Part shown: piece after piece, positions 34,393 through 43,633 of the stretch
Layout: each line of letters opens with the position of its first letter
How positions within the stretch are numbered: position 1 is the stretch's first letter
Source of the DNA: Bryobacterales bacterium F-183
Lineage (GTDB): Bacteria; Acidobacteriota; Terriglobia; Bryobacterales; Bryobacteraceae
DNA length: 64,000 bases
NCBI GenBank assembly: GCA_016865505.2
Contig: AP025252.1
Location: 5,912,137-5,976,136 of the forward strand
Direction of reading: 5' to 3'
Made by a program: the position numbers and the translations under genes
Notes under the pieces: generated by a model
What the model saw: only the letters and a program-made list of their open reading frames with translations
Databases searched by the model: none
Told to the model about the DNA's origin: nothing

Positions 34393-36339
34393 CTACTGCC
34401 CTGTCTGCAGCGTGCCGGCCGCCATCTGCTGTTGCTGGCCGGAATCAAACACAAATACGCCGCGCGCCGAGGTAAGCGCGATCAGTTGCCCGCCGTTGCC
34501 TCCACTACTGGCACTACCACCGGTCTGTACAAAGCCAAGCGCCGCAATCGATGCGCCGTCCAGCCCCGTTACCGGAAACTCATTCCACGATTCGCCGCCA
34601 TCCGTCGTCTGAAAGATGCGCCCGTACTGCACCGCGTACGCCTCGCGCTCCCGCACCGGATGCACCGCCACCGCCGGAGTCGTCGACCCCGCATCAATCC
34701 CTTTTTCGCAGCGAACCCAGCTCTTGCCGCCATCCGTCGAACGGTACAGCCCATGCGCCGTAGCCGCATACGCCACCGTCTTCGATGCGTCGATCTCGTA
34801 GATATCCACCAACGATGCCGGTAACGACGCTTTCACCCAGGGTCCACTCGCGGACCCCGTCCAGACGCCCGACGTCGTGTCCACCCACACCGGACCCGCG
34901 CCAGACCGTGTCGATACCAAGCGCCGGATCGCCCCCATCGCCGCAGGCGTACCCCCAGCAGGCTGCCACGTCAATCCGTTGGCCGACAACCGGTACACCG
35001 CCTTCGCTGTCGCCACCACCGGAGCATCCGCCGCAATCGCCGTACCCAACGACGCCGGAGGCAACAGTGGCAGCAATTTCCACGTCGCCGCCCCGTCTTT
35101 GGAATGCCACATCCGGCCCGCCGCATTCGCGTACAGCCCCACGCCCGTCGACGTCAAAATCGCATTCGAAGCCGGCAAGGTCGCACGCTTCCAGCGCATC
35201 TCTTGCGTATTCGGTAGCAAGCTGCCCTGATGTATCGACGCATCGCGCCCCATCGCCACAAACACCGCCCCGCGCGACGCTGCCATGCGGATCATGCGCC
35301 GGTCCGCCAACCCCGTCGACGCATCGTGGAACGTCTCGCCGCCATCGCGCGACCGCAAGACTCCAGCGTCTTCCGTGGCCAGATACACGATCTTCGAATC
35401 CACCGGCGACACCGCCACTCGCTTCACAATATTGGGAGCCAGCTTCCGCCAGGTCTTACCCAAATCCGGTGACCGCCACAAGCCATCTCGCGTACCCGAA
35501 TACACCATCCCAGGCTGATTCACATCGACGGCCACCGCGTACGTCCGGAACCCAGCCCCGGTAATCCCCAGCAGCTTTGTCCAGCGCCCCGCCGAATTAT
35601 CGGACCTGTAGATTCCGCTGCAAGCGCCAATAAAAAGCTGTTCCGGCTGCTTCGGATTCACCGTCAGCGCCAGGATGTCCGAGTCATCGATCATCCCGTG
35701 GTGGATCGACGCCCAGCTTGCCCCGCCATCGGACGTCTTCCACGGCAAATGCGGCGTCCCGGCATACAACACCTTGGCATCGCGGGGATCAAACCCCAGC
35801 GACATCACCGGCTGCAGTTCTTTATTCTCAAGTGGGGAATTGCGGGTCCAGGTCGCACCGCCATCAGTAGAGAGGTACACGCCATCGCGAGCCCCGGCGG
35901 CGATCCGCTGTGGGTCAGACGCGGCAAAGGCAGCCGAAAACACAGCCACTCCAGAAAGCGTATGCCGCCAAGTGGCCCCGCCGTCCAGAGTCTGATACAG
36001 TCCGGCAACTGCGGCATTCGATGAGGAAACACCCACCACAAACGCATTCGGACGATGCGGATCGGGCGTCAGCGCATGTGCCAACCCCTGATGCTGGGCC
36101 GGAAACCGGATCAAAGTCCACTGGTCGCCCCCATTGCGGCTCTCATATAGGAATGCGTTACTGGTAATGGTCAGAAGACGGTTCGCTTCTCCGCCTGCCG
36201 TCAAAAACGCGATCGACTCCACGCTTGCGCCATACGGTCCTGCAGGACGCCAAACAGGTGGCGTCTCCGCACCCACCGCAAACGTTGCAGAAACTGCCCA
36301 AGCGAGCCAGACGAAGCATCGCCTAAGCGACAAATACAT
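34393..36339 (-). CDS. Exported BNR/YCF48-type propeller protein
   Basis: The 648-residue product has a signal peptide (YLSLRRCFVWLAWAVSATFAVGA) and about ten BNR-like blades with Asp-box motifs: SRNGGDQWTLIRF, LDGGATWRHTL, STDGGATWTRNSP, TSDGGASWASIH, SPDLGKTWRKLA, SRDGGETFHDA, SKDGAATWKLL, STDGGKSWVRCE and TTDGGESWNEF. It resembles sortilin or photosystem-assembly factor propellers and is paralogous in style to the protein at 26459-28345, but lacks the Solibacter-type C-terminal domain. It may be a secreted binding scaffold. ATG 36339 is taken; a TTG lies 6 bp upstream. Confidence 0.82.
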   Translation of the reverse strand: MYLSLRRCFVWLAWAVSATFAVGAETPPVWRPAGPYGASVESIAFLTAGGEANRLLTITSNAFLYESRNGGDQWTLIRFPAQHQGLAHALTPDPHRPNAFVVGVSSSNAAVAGLYQTLDGGATWRHTLSGVAVFSAAFAASDPQRIAAGARDGVYLSTDGGATWTRNSPLENKELQPVMSLGFDPRDAKVLYAGTPHLPWKTSDGGASWASIHHGMIDDSDILALTVNPKQPEQLFIGACSGIYRSDNSAGRWTKLLGITGAGFRTYAVAVDVNQPGMVYSGTRDGLWRSPDLGKTWRKLAPNIVKRVAVSPVDSKIVYLATEDAGVLRSRDGGETFHDASTGLADRRMIRMAASRGAVFVAMGRDASIHQGSLLPNTQEMRWKRATLPASNAILTSTGVGLYANAAGRMWHSKDGAATWKLLPLLPPASLGTAIAADAPVVATAKAVYRLSANGLTWQPAGGTPAAMGAIRRLVSTRSGAGPVWVDTTSGVWTGSASGPWVKASLPASLVDIYEIDASKTVAYAATAHGLYRSTDGGKSWVRCEKGIDAGSTTPAVAVHPVREREAYAVQYGRIFQTTDGGESWNEFPVTGLDGASIAALGFVQTGGSASSGGNGGQLIALTSARGVFVFDSGQQQQMAAGTLQTGQ

Positions 36340-36378
36340 AAGCAAATGGTAACCCGCGCGACGGGTCGCGAGCGCGAA

Positions 36379-36834
36379 CTAAGCCGCCCGGTCCATCGCC
36401 CTTTTCAGCTTCCGGACCAGCCGTTCCGCAAGCGTTTTCTTAACTTCGGCATTCATACCGCCGCCGCTGAACCACGGCGCGCGATCGCTGGCCTCATCCG
36501 ACCACAACACGATCTTCCCGGACTTATCGATCAACGTCAGCGTACCCTCGTTGACGTTATTCAAACCCAGATACCGGAGCGTCGCCTTCGTACCCCCGGC
36601 CTTGTCTTCCTTGCTCTTGCCAACCAGGAACGCATCCGCCACTTCCCGGTCCAGCACCACATTCAACCGGCCCTTAAACTGCCGCGTGATCTGGATTCGC
36701 AGGTCCTCGTCAAAGTCGTTCTCCATCTTCTCGATGTAGAGACGGGAAACCATTTTGAGTCCAGAAGCGGCGTAAGCCGATTGCAGACCGGCCAAAACCG
36801 GAATGGCGAGTCCAAAAAGAGAGCGGCGGGTCAA
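36379..36834 (-). CDS. Small exported protein of unknown function
   Basis: From TTG 36834 the 151-residue product has a leader TRRSLFGLAIPVLAGLQSAYA, then a beta-alpha-beta region (RLNVVLDREVADAFLVGKS, GTLTLIDKSGKIVLWSDEA) and a basic C-terminus with KKTLAERLVRKLKRAMDRAA. The pattern of a variable surface region and repeated hydrophobic strands is like several outer-membrane-associated secreted families of the LptE or DUF4136 type, but no specific match is certain. It is the first gene of a minus-strand pair with the BNR protein 39 bp downstream. Confidence 0.6.
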   Translation of the reverse strand: MTRRSLFGLAIPVLAGLQSAYAASGLKMVSRLYIEKMENDFDEDLRIQITRQFKGRLNVVLDREVADAFLVGKSKEDKAGGTKATLRYLGLNNVNEGTLTLIDKSGKIVLWSDEASDRAPWFSGGGMNAEVKKTLAERLVRKLKRAMDRAA

Positions 36835-36922
36835 AGTTGCAGTACCTCAGCAAAGAGTATAGCTGGAAAACATTTCCCTCATCAATTGTTTTTGGACACC
36901 GTCTTCAGAGCCCTATCACTAC

Positions 36923-36970
36923 TTAGTGTGCCCATTAGTGGTGTTAGCGAGCCCGCCAGCGGCCTTAGTG
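36923..36970. repeat. Cluster of TTAGYG direct repeats upstream of hybrid kinase gene
   Basis: TTAGTG occurs at 36923, 36935 and 36965 and TTAGCG at 36944, all in the same orientation with spacings of 12, 9 and 21 bp. They fall in the 181-bp gap before the hybrid-kinase ATG. They could be regulator binding sites, but the motif is short. Confidence 0.35.
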
Positions 36971-37015
36971 AGTAAAGTTAAACGCTCACGAAATCGCACC
37001 GATAAGGCATAACAG

Positions 37016-40000
37016 ATGCGAAGGTGCATCCATAGGCTTGGGCTTGCGGGACTTCTGCCGTTGCTCACCGGCGGTGCCGGGAGCGCGGCCGAAAGCCAAA
37101 CCGGAAGTGTGCCCGATCTTCGAGGCCGCCTGGTAACCACCGTCGCGGATGCAAAGCTCGCTGCCATCTCCCCCGCCGATGTAACCCGTGTGGATGTATC
37201 CGGCTGTTCCACCTGGTGGAATGCCGCCGATGGCCGCCTCGTCCTGCAATCCGGCAAGTCCGGCATCGCGGTGTACGTCCGGCCGGACCTTGCAAAGGCA
37301 GACCTTTCGCCCGGCCGCTGCGTCCGCATCCAGGGCGTCCTCCGGGACGGCCTGTTTTCCCCGGAAATCGTAGCCCAAAGCATCACCGCCCCACCGCCGG
37401 CCGCACCCACCATCGAGCGCCATAACGTGCCGCTCGCGCAGGTGCTCGAAGGTGGCGAAGTCCACAACCTGGTCCGCACAGAAGGCGTGGTGCGCCGTGT
37501 TCGTAAGGACCCCGTCACCGGCCTGCCGGAACTCCTCCTCGGCAGCGGGGGCTCCGAAGTCGAAGTGGAACTCTGGGGCGGCCCTGCCGGCAAACCGAAC
37601 CCCGAACGCTGGGTGGACGCCAAAGTCGCCATCACTGGCATCGTCGCCTTCTCAGACCTCGAAAAGGGTGGCGTCATGGCGGGCATGAAACTGCGTACCC
37701 GCGGCCCCGCCGACATCGAGATTCTCCACGCGCCGCCGCCCGACCCCTTCTTCGCCCCACTCCATCCCTCTGGCGTTCTATTCCGCGTACATCCGCTCGG
37801 CTACTACGGCCATCGCATACGCCTGCTTGGCATCGTGAGCTACTACGACGCCGGCCAGATGGTTGTCTTCTCAGACGGCGCCCATACAATGGCTGCCGAA
37901 ATCTCGGACGGTCCCCCGGTCCGCCCCGGCGATGTTGTCGAAGTCGTAGGCTTCGCAGACCACGGGCACGCCATTCCGCTGCTCCGCCACGCCGTCTACC
38001 AAACCACCTCCGTACAGAACGCCGTCAACTACAGCGCCTACCAGGGCGAAATCGAAAACCGCACCCACTACGGCAAGGCGATCTCGGTTGAGGCCGAATA
38101 CATGGGCCGCTTCCTGCAAAACGGACATTGGCTGCTGCAATTCCGCGTCGGCCAGACCCCGTTCACCGGCAGGCTCCCCGCAGCCGCCGTGGACGAAGCG
38201 GCCATGGCAGGCTTCGAACCCGGCGCCCGTATGCGGGTGAACGGCGTCCACTGGTCGGGCGACGTTTGGCGCCTGAACGAAAGCAGCGGAAGCACAGCGT
38301 GGCTGCTCATCAACAGCCTCAGCGACATCCACGTCACCCGTAGTTCGCCATTCCTGGCGGGCCGCCGCGCCTGGTACACGCTCTTCGGCATCCTCGGCTG
38401 CGCTGCCCTCGCCATCGCCTGGGGCGTGCTTCTCCGCAAGCAGGTGGCCGACAAAACCGCCCGTATCCGCGAAGCGCTCACCACCGAGGCGACACTCCAA
38501 GCCCGCTACCGGGACCTATTCGAAAACTCCAACGACGCGATTTATACATATGACTACAACGGCGTCGTCACCAGTTGGAACCGTGCCGCCGAGCGAATCA
38601 CCGGCTACTCCCGGGAAGAGATCGTCGGCACCATCGGACATGACCTGGTCGCGCCGGAATACAAAGACAAAGCCCTCGAAATCATCAACCTCGTACGCGA
38701 TGGCGGAGACCTCCCGCCTCTCTATCAGCTAGGCCTCAACGCAAAAGACGGCAAGCGTATCGTCATAGAAGTCGCCGCCCGGCGTCTCGAAACGCCCGAG
38801 GGCCCGCAGATCGAATGCATCTCGCGCGACATCACCCATCGCATCGAAGTCGAACGCGAACTGACGGAGTCCAAGGACAAAGCGGAAGCCGCCACCCGCG
38901 CAAAAAGCGCGTTCCTGGCCAACATGAGCCATGAGATCCGCACGCCCATCAACGGCATCATCGGCATGAACCAGCTTCTGCTCGAAAGCCGCCTCACGCC
39001 GGACCAGCGCGAGTGGGCCGATGCCGTACGTCTGTCCAGCGAATCCCTGCTCAGCATCGTGAACGACGTTCTGGACATTAGTAAGATCGAGTCCGGAAAG
39101 ATGGAGATCGACCGTATCCCGTTCGACCTCAACTCCGTCCTCCAGCACGCCATCAAGCTGATGCGCCCCCGTGCCAACGGCCAGGGGCTGGACCTTCAGT
39201 TCCACTACGGCGCAGAAACCCCGCGCCACTTTATTGGAGACCCGCTGCGCATCCGCCAGGTCGCCCTCAACTACGTCTCAAACGCGGTGAAGTTCACCCC
39301 CCGCGGCGGCAGCATCCACGTCAGCGTCTCCACCCTGGACCGTACGGCCAAGGCCTGCAACATGCGTATTTCGGTCACCGACACAGGCATTGGCATCCCT
39401 GCCGACGTTCAGGCAGGTCTCTTCCAGAAATTTACCCAAGTCGATTCCTCGGTCACCCGCAAGTACGGCGGCACCGGTCTCGGCCTCGCCATCACCAAAG
39501 AACTCGCTACCCTCATGGGCGGCTCGGTGGGCCTCCTCAGCCAGCAGAACCAGGGCTCCACCTTCTGGCTCGATGTACCACTCGTGCTGGACCCCTCGCC
39601 CAAGCCCGAAAAGGAACCGGATGCGCAACCCGCCCACGCCCTGCCATCGGACGGCCTCTGGCGCATTCTCCTCGTCGAAGACAACCGCGTCAACCAAAAA
39701 CTCCTCGCGCGGATGCTGCGCACCCGCAATTGCGACGCCATCCTCGCCGAAAACGGTCAGGAAGCCATCGAAAAATACCAGCCCGGCACCTACGACCTCA
39801 TCCTGATGGACTGCCAGATGCCCGTCCTGGACGGCTACAGCGCCACAGAGGCGATCCGCAATCTGGAAAACGCGCTTCAATCGGACCGTACGCCCATCGT
39901 CGCCCTGACGGCCAACGCCATGGTGGGCGACCGCGAACAGTGCCTCAACGCCGGCATGGACGACTATCTCTCGAAGCCGATCCATAGAGAAGACCTCGAT

Positions 40001-40054
40001 CAGGTCCTCGAAAAATGGCTCAAGGGTAACGCTAACAACACAGGTCCCGTCTAG
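37016..40054 (+). CDS. Hybrid sensor histidine kinase/response regulator with OB-like sensor region
   Basis: The 1012-residue product starts with a signal peptide and a long extracytoplasmic part (about 25-445) made of consecutive small beta-barrel-like modules with OB-fold features (for example HRIRLLGIVSYYDAGQM, ISDGPPVRPGDVVEVVGF and ARMRVNGVHW). One membrane helix (452-473) precedes a PAS domain (about 497-612), the HisKA dimerisation helix with His639 in FLANMSHEIRTP, a HATPase domain (NYVSNAVKF, DTGIGIP, YGGTGLGL) and a C-terminal receiver with Asp932 in LILMDCQMPVLDG. Output depends on a separate histidine phosphotransfer protein, none of which is nearby. Confidence 0.93.
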   Translation: MRRCIHRLGLAGLLPLLTGGAGSAAESQTGSVPDLRGRLVTTVADAKLAAISPADVTRVDVSGCSTWWNAADGRLVLQSGKSGIAVYVRPDLAKADLSPGRCVRIQGVLRDGLFSPEIVAQSITAPPPAAPTIERHNVPLAQVLEGGEVHNLVRTEGVVRRVRKDPVTGLPELLLGSGGSEVEVELWGGPAGKPNPERWVDAKVAITGIVAFSDLEKGGVMAGMKLRTRGPADIEILHAPPPDPFFAPLHPSGVLFRVHPLGYYGHRIRLLGIVSYYDAGQMVVFSDGAHTMAAEISDGPPVRPGDVVEVVGFADHGHAIPLLRHAVYQTTSVQNAVNYSAYQGEIENRTHYGKAISVEAEYMGRFLQNGHWLLQFRVGQTPFTGRLPAAAVDEAAMAGFEPGARMRVNGVHWSGDVWRLNESSGSTAWLLINSLSDIHVTRSSPFLAGRRAWYTLFGILGCAALAIAWGVLLRKQVADKTARIREALTTEATLQARYRDLFENSNDAIYTYDYNGVVTSWNRAAERITGYSREEIVGTIGHDLVAPEYKDKALEIINLVRDGGDLPPLYQLGLNAKDGKRIVIEVAARRLETPEGPQIECISRDITHRIEVERELTESKDKAEAATRAKSAFLANMSHEIRTPINGIIGMNQLLLESRLTPDQREWADAVRLSSESLLSIVNDVLDISKIESGKMEIDRIPFDLNSVLQHAIKLMRPRANGQGLDLQFHYGAETPRHFIGDPLRIRQVALNYVSNAVKFTPRGGSIHVSVSTLDRTAKACNMRISVTDTGIGIPADVQAGLFQKFTQVDSSVTRKYGGTGLGLAITKELATLMGGSVGLLSQQNQGSTFWLDVPLVLDPSPKPEKEPDAQPAHALPSDGLWRILLVEDNRVNQKLLARMLRTRNCDAILAENGQEAIEKYQPGTYDLILMDCQMPVLDGYSATEAIRNLENALQSDRTPIVALTANAMVGDREQCLNAGMDDYLSKPIHREDLDQVLEKWLKGNANNTGPV

Positions 40055-40101
40055 TTGAGAAGAGCCTCCCAACGGAGGCGAAACGATATACTGGGACCAA
40101 C

Positions 40102-41415
40102 ATGAGCGACCACCCGAGCACACCCTCGCAGACCAACACCAGCAACAGCAGCCGCCGCGCATTCCTCACCGCCGCCGCTGTCATCGGCGCTCCCGCCATC
40201 ATCCGGGCGCAGACCGTAACCAACGCCATTAAAGTCGGCCTGGTCGGTTGTGGTGGACGCGGCACTGGCGCCGCCTCCCAGGCTCTCAGCGCGGACGACT
40301 ACGCCGAGCTCACCGCCGTCGCCGACATCGATGCCCCGCGCATCGAACAGTCCCTGAAGGCGCTCAGCGGTCGTCAAAAGATTGCCGCCAAGATCAAGGT
40401 CGACCCCTCCAAGCAGTTCCTCGGCCTCGATGCCTATCAAAAGGTCATCGACTCGGGCATCGACGTCGTCCTGCTCGCCACGCCTCCCGGCTTCCGCCCC
40501 GAACACCTCAAGTACACGATCAACGCCGGCAAGCACTCCTTCGTCGAAAAGCCCGTCGCCGTCGACGCCTACGGCATCCGTGACGTACTCGCCACCGTCG
40601 AAGCCGCCAAGCAAAAGAACCTCTCGCTCGTCGCCGGCTTCTGCTGGCGCTACAGCAACTACATCGTAGAGACCTTCAAGCAGCTGCAATCCGGTGCCAT
40701 CGGCGACATCGTTTCCTACTACGGCACCTACTACACCAGCCCCGTCAAGCCCATGCCCCCGGCCTCCACTCGTCCCGCCGGCATGAGCGACACCGAATGG
40801 CAGATTCGCAACTGGTACAACTTCGGCTGGCTCTGCGGCGATTCCCTCGTCGAACAGGCCATCCACACCGTCGACAAGGTTGCCTGGGCCATGGGCGACA
40901 AGCCCCCCGTCAGCTGCGTCGCCGTCGGCGGACGCCAGATCCCTGCCGAAGGCGGCAACATCTTCGACCACTTCGAGGTCAACTACCTCTACCCGAACAA
41001 CATCCGCGCCTTCGTCGCCAACCGTCAAATCGACGGCTGCTACAACGAAAATTCGGACTACATCGCCGGCACCAAGGGCAACATCATCATCGGCCGAGGA
41101 CCCAACCCCCGCATCGTCGACACCAAGGGCGATCAGATCTGGCAGTACTCCGGCCAGAAGTACGACATGTATCAGTACGAGCACGACATCCTGTTCGCCT
41201 CCCTGCGCAAGAACGCGCCGGTCAACGACGGTGTCCGCCTCGCCAACTCCACCATGCTCGGCATCATGGGCCGCATGGCCGCCTACACCGGCCAGCAAAT
41301 CACCTGGGATCAGGCCATGAACTCGCAGGAACGCTGGGTCCCCGAAAAGATCGACTGGAACGGCTCCCTCGAACCGCTCCCCATGGCTCGCCCCGGCAAG
41401 ACCAAGTTCATCTAA
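40102..41415 (+). CDS. Gfo/Idh/MocA-family oxidoreductase with Tat-type leader
   Basis: The 437-residue product begins with a twin-arginine-type leader SRRAFLTAAAVIGAPAIIRAQ. The Rossmann part is clear: IKVGLVGCGGRGTGAASQAL (NAD(P)-binding), and the second conserved motif KHSFVEKPVAVDAYG with the catalytic Lys. The C-terminal alpha/beta domain contains DSLVEQAIHTVDKVAW. Exported members act on modified sugars, often working with DUF1080 proteins on 3-keto-sugars. The next gene starts 14 bp later. Confidence 0.92.
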   Translation: MSDHPSTPSQTNTSNSSRRAFLTAAAVIGAPAIIRAQTVTNAIKVGLVGCGGRGTGAASQALSADDYAELTAVADIDAPRIEQSLKALSGRQKIAAKIKVDPSKQFLGLDAYQKVIDSGIDVVLLATPPGFRPEHLKYTINAGKHSFVEKPVAVDAYGIRDVLATVEAAKQKNLSLVAGFCWRYSNYIVETFKQLQSGAIGDIVSYYGTYYTSPVKPMPPASTRPAGMSDTEWQIRNWYNFGWLCGDSLVEQAIHTVDKVAWAMGDKPPVSCVAVGGRQIPAEGGNIFDHFEVNYLYPNNIRAFVANRQIDGCYNENSDYIAGTKGNIIIGRGPNPRIVDTKGDQIWQYSGQKYDMYQYEHDILFASLRKNAPVNDGVRLANSTMLGIMGRMAAYTGQQITWDQAMNSQERWVPEKIDWNGSLEPLPMARPGKTKFI

Positions 41416-41429
41416 CCGGTCGAGGCAAA

Positions 41430-42770
41430 ATGAAAGCGATCGCAGCGATAACGGCCTGCCTCTTCATCGGGGCGGGCCTCGCCCACGCACAGGCGGCTCC
41501 TGACTTCGACAAGGAGCTGAAAATCGTCCTCGAAAAGAACTGCCTCCACTGCCACGATGCCGCCAAACCCGCCGGCGGACTCCGCATGGACGACCGTGAA
41601 GGCATGCTCAAAGGCGGTTCCAAAGGCCCCTCTCTCGTACCCGGCAAGCCCGACGACAGCCTCATGATGAAGCTGATTGAACTCCCTGCCGGAACCGCGC
41701 TCGCCATGCCCCCGGGCCTGCAAATGCACAAAGGCGAACGCGACATCGTACGCCGCTGGATCGCTGCCGGAGCACCCTGGCCCGACAATCGCAAGATTGG
41801 GCCCGGAGCCACCGCCGCAGCCCGCGCCATGAGCCCCATCGATGTCGCCAAGGCCATCCACGCGCGCATCAAGGCCCCCGAACCCAAGCCGTACAAGCAA
41901 GTCATCCCCGGCTACGACGCGTCGTATGAGATGGTGCCCATCCCCGCAGGCGAATTCACCATGGGAACCCCGGCCTCCGAAAAAGGCCGCTCCGATGACG
42001 AGGGCCCACAGCGCAAGGTCAAGGTGGACGCCTTCCTCATGCAGAAGCATGAGGTCACCTGGGACGAGTACCGCCTCTTCATGCTCTCCCAGCAGTCCGA
42101 GCGCGGCAAAGACACCGTCGTCGACGCCGTGAGCCGCCCCACGCGACCCTACGTCGAAATGAGTTTCGGCATGGGCATCAACGGCTACCCCGCCATCAGC
42201 ATGACCCAACACGCCGCCAACAAGTACGCCCAGTGGCTCAGCGCGCGCACCGGCCATTTCTACCGCCTTCCGACCGAAGCCGAATGGGAATACGCCTGCC
42301 GCGCCGGAACCACCACGCCCTACTCGTTCGGCGCGGAAGGCTCGGCCCTTCCCGACTACGCCTGGTACGACAAGAACTCCAACGGCAAGTATGAAAAGGT
42401 CGGCACCAAAAAGCCCAACCCCTGGGGCCTACACGACATGCACGGCAACGTCGGCGAATGGGTGCTCGACGAGTACGCGGCATACCAACCGGCCACCGGC
42501 GTCCTCTCGAACCCCTGGGCGAAAGCCAAGAATCCGTACCCGCACACGGTACGCGGCGGCAGTTGGAATGACCCGCCCGACCGTCTCCGTTGCGGCGCAC
42601 GCTTAGGCTCCGATCCCTCGTGGAAGATGCAGGACCCGCAGTTGCCTAAGTCCATCTGGTACCTCACCGACGCCCAGTGGCTCGGCTTCCGCCTCGTCCG
42701 CCCCTTGAAGGTCCCAACCCCGGAAGAGATGGACAAGTATTGGAACAGCGGAGTCGAGAACGAGCAGTAA
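41430..42770 (+). CDS. Planctomycete-type cytochrome c domain fused to FGE/SUMF1-like domain
   Basis: From ATG 41430 the 446-residue product has a signal peptide (KAIAAITACLFIGAGLAHA). A cytochrome domain of the planctomycete type follows, with the heme motif CLHCH at 38-42 and the typical DREGMLKGGSKGPSLVPGKPDDSLMMKLI and PPG elements. The C-terminal FGE-sulfatase-type domain (about 165-435) has MVPIPAGEFTMGTPASEKGR, LPTEAEWEYACRAGT, NPWGLHDMHGNVGEWVLDEY and VRGGSWNDPPDRLRCGARLG. Canonical formylglycine synthases have two active-site Cys, which are not both seen, so this may be a C-type-lectin-like binding domain. It lies in an apparent operon with the Gfo/Idh gene and apbE. Confidence 0.88.
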   Translation: MKAIAAITACLFIGAGLAHAQAAPDFDKELKIVLEKNCLHCHDAAKPAGGLRMDDREGMLKGGSKGPSLVPGKPDDSLMMKLIELPAGTALAMPPGLQMHKGERDIVRRWIAAGAPWPDNRKIGPGATAAARAMSPIDVAKAIHARIKAPEPKPYKQVIPGYDASYEMVPIPAGEFTMGTPASEKGRSDDEGPQRKVKVDAFLMQKHEVTWDEYRLFMLSQQSERGKDTVVDAVSRPTRPYVEMSFGMGINGYPAISMTQHAANKYAQWLSARTGHFYRLPTEAEWEYACRAGTTTPYSFGAEGSALPDYAWYDKNSNGKYEKVGTKKPNPWGLHDMHGNVGEWVLDEYAAYQPATGVLSNPWAKAKNPYPHTVRGGSWNDPPDRLRCGARLGSDPSWKMQDPQLPKSIWYLTDAQWLGFRLVRPLKVPTPEEMDKYWNSGVENEQ

Positions 42771-43633
42771 TTATCGCCCTCCTGGCCGCGTGCACTCTAC
42801 ACGCCCAGGAACGCATCGAAGCCTTCCAGACGGTGATGGGGACGCAGTTCCGCGTCACCGTCTACGCCACCGACATCGTCAAAGCGCAGGCGGCCATCCG
42901 AGCCGCCTTTGCACGCGCGCACGACCTCAACCACAAGCTGTCAGACTACCTGCCGGACTCCGAACTCAACCAACTCAAGCCCGGCCGCAACCCGGTCAGC
43001 GACGATCTCTATAAGGTCCTCGCCTACAGCCAGCAAGTCGCTCGCGAATCCAATGGCAACTTCGACGTAACCCTAGGCCCCCTCATCCGCCTCTGGCGCA
43101 CCGCTCGCCAAACCGCCACCCTGCCGGAACCGAAAGCCGTACGCCAAGCCAAAGCCCGCTCCGGCTATAAGAACCTCAACCTCCCCGCCCCCAACACGGT
43201 CGAACTCAAGAAAGCCGGCATGCAACTCGACCTCGGAGCCATCGCCAAAGGCTACGCCGCCGACCAGATGCTAAAAAACCTGCACGATGCCGGATTCCCC
43301 ATCGCCTTAATCGCCGCCAGTGGCGACCTCGCCATCGGAGACCCGCCTCCAGGCCGACCTGGGTGGACGGTCGAACTCGGCGCCACCGGCGAAACGCGCG
43401 ACCTTCACAACTGCGGTGTCTCCACCTCCGGCGATGAATCCCAGTATGTCGTCATCAACGGCCAGCGCTACTCGCATATCGTCAATCCCAAAACCGGCCT
43501 GGGTTTACATAAAACCGGCATGGTCACCGTCATCGCCCCAACTGCCATGGAATCGGATGCCTGGTCTACGGCGCTCAGCGTGAGTGGACAGCGGGGTCTG
43601 AAAGTGCGCGGCGTAACAAAGGGTAAGGATTGA
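42740..43633 (+). CDS. apbE: Exported FAD:protein FMN transferase, ApbE family
   Basis: ApbE transfers FMN from FAD to a Thr/Ser of exported flavoproteins such as NqrC or RnfG. The 297-residue product has a leader (EQRSRERAVIIALLAACTLHAQ) from TTG 42740, overlapping the preceding gene by 31 bp. Family motifs are MGTQFRVTVYA, LSDYLPDSELNQLK, GNFDVTLGPLIRLWR, MQLDLGAIAKGYAADQML, GVSTSGD and HIVNPKTG. No obvious flavinylated partner gene is in the window. The last 59 bp overlap the convergent M23 peptidase gene, the largest convergent overlap here. Confidence 0.9.
   Translation: MEQRSRERAVIIALLAACTLHAQERIEAFQTVMGTQFRVTVYATDIVKAQAAIRAAFARAHDLNHKLSDYLPDSELNQLKPGRNPVSDDLYKVLAYSQQVARESNGNFDVTLGPLIRLWRTARQTATLPEPKAVRQAKARSGYKNLNLPAPNTVELKKAGMQLDLGAIAKGYAADQMLKNLHDAGFPIALIAASGDLAIGDPPPGRPGWTVELGATGETRDLHNCGVSTSGDESQYVVINGQRYSHIVNPKTGLGLHKTGMVTVIAPTAMESDAWSTALSVSGQRGLKVRGVTKGKD

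Noticed and set aside
39278-40162. Long open frame on the minus strand under the hybrid kinase gene (294 codons)
   Set aside because: It has no homology-like motifs and is the shadow of the strong plus-strand kinase gene in GC-rich DNA.
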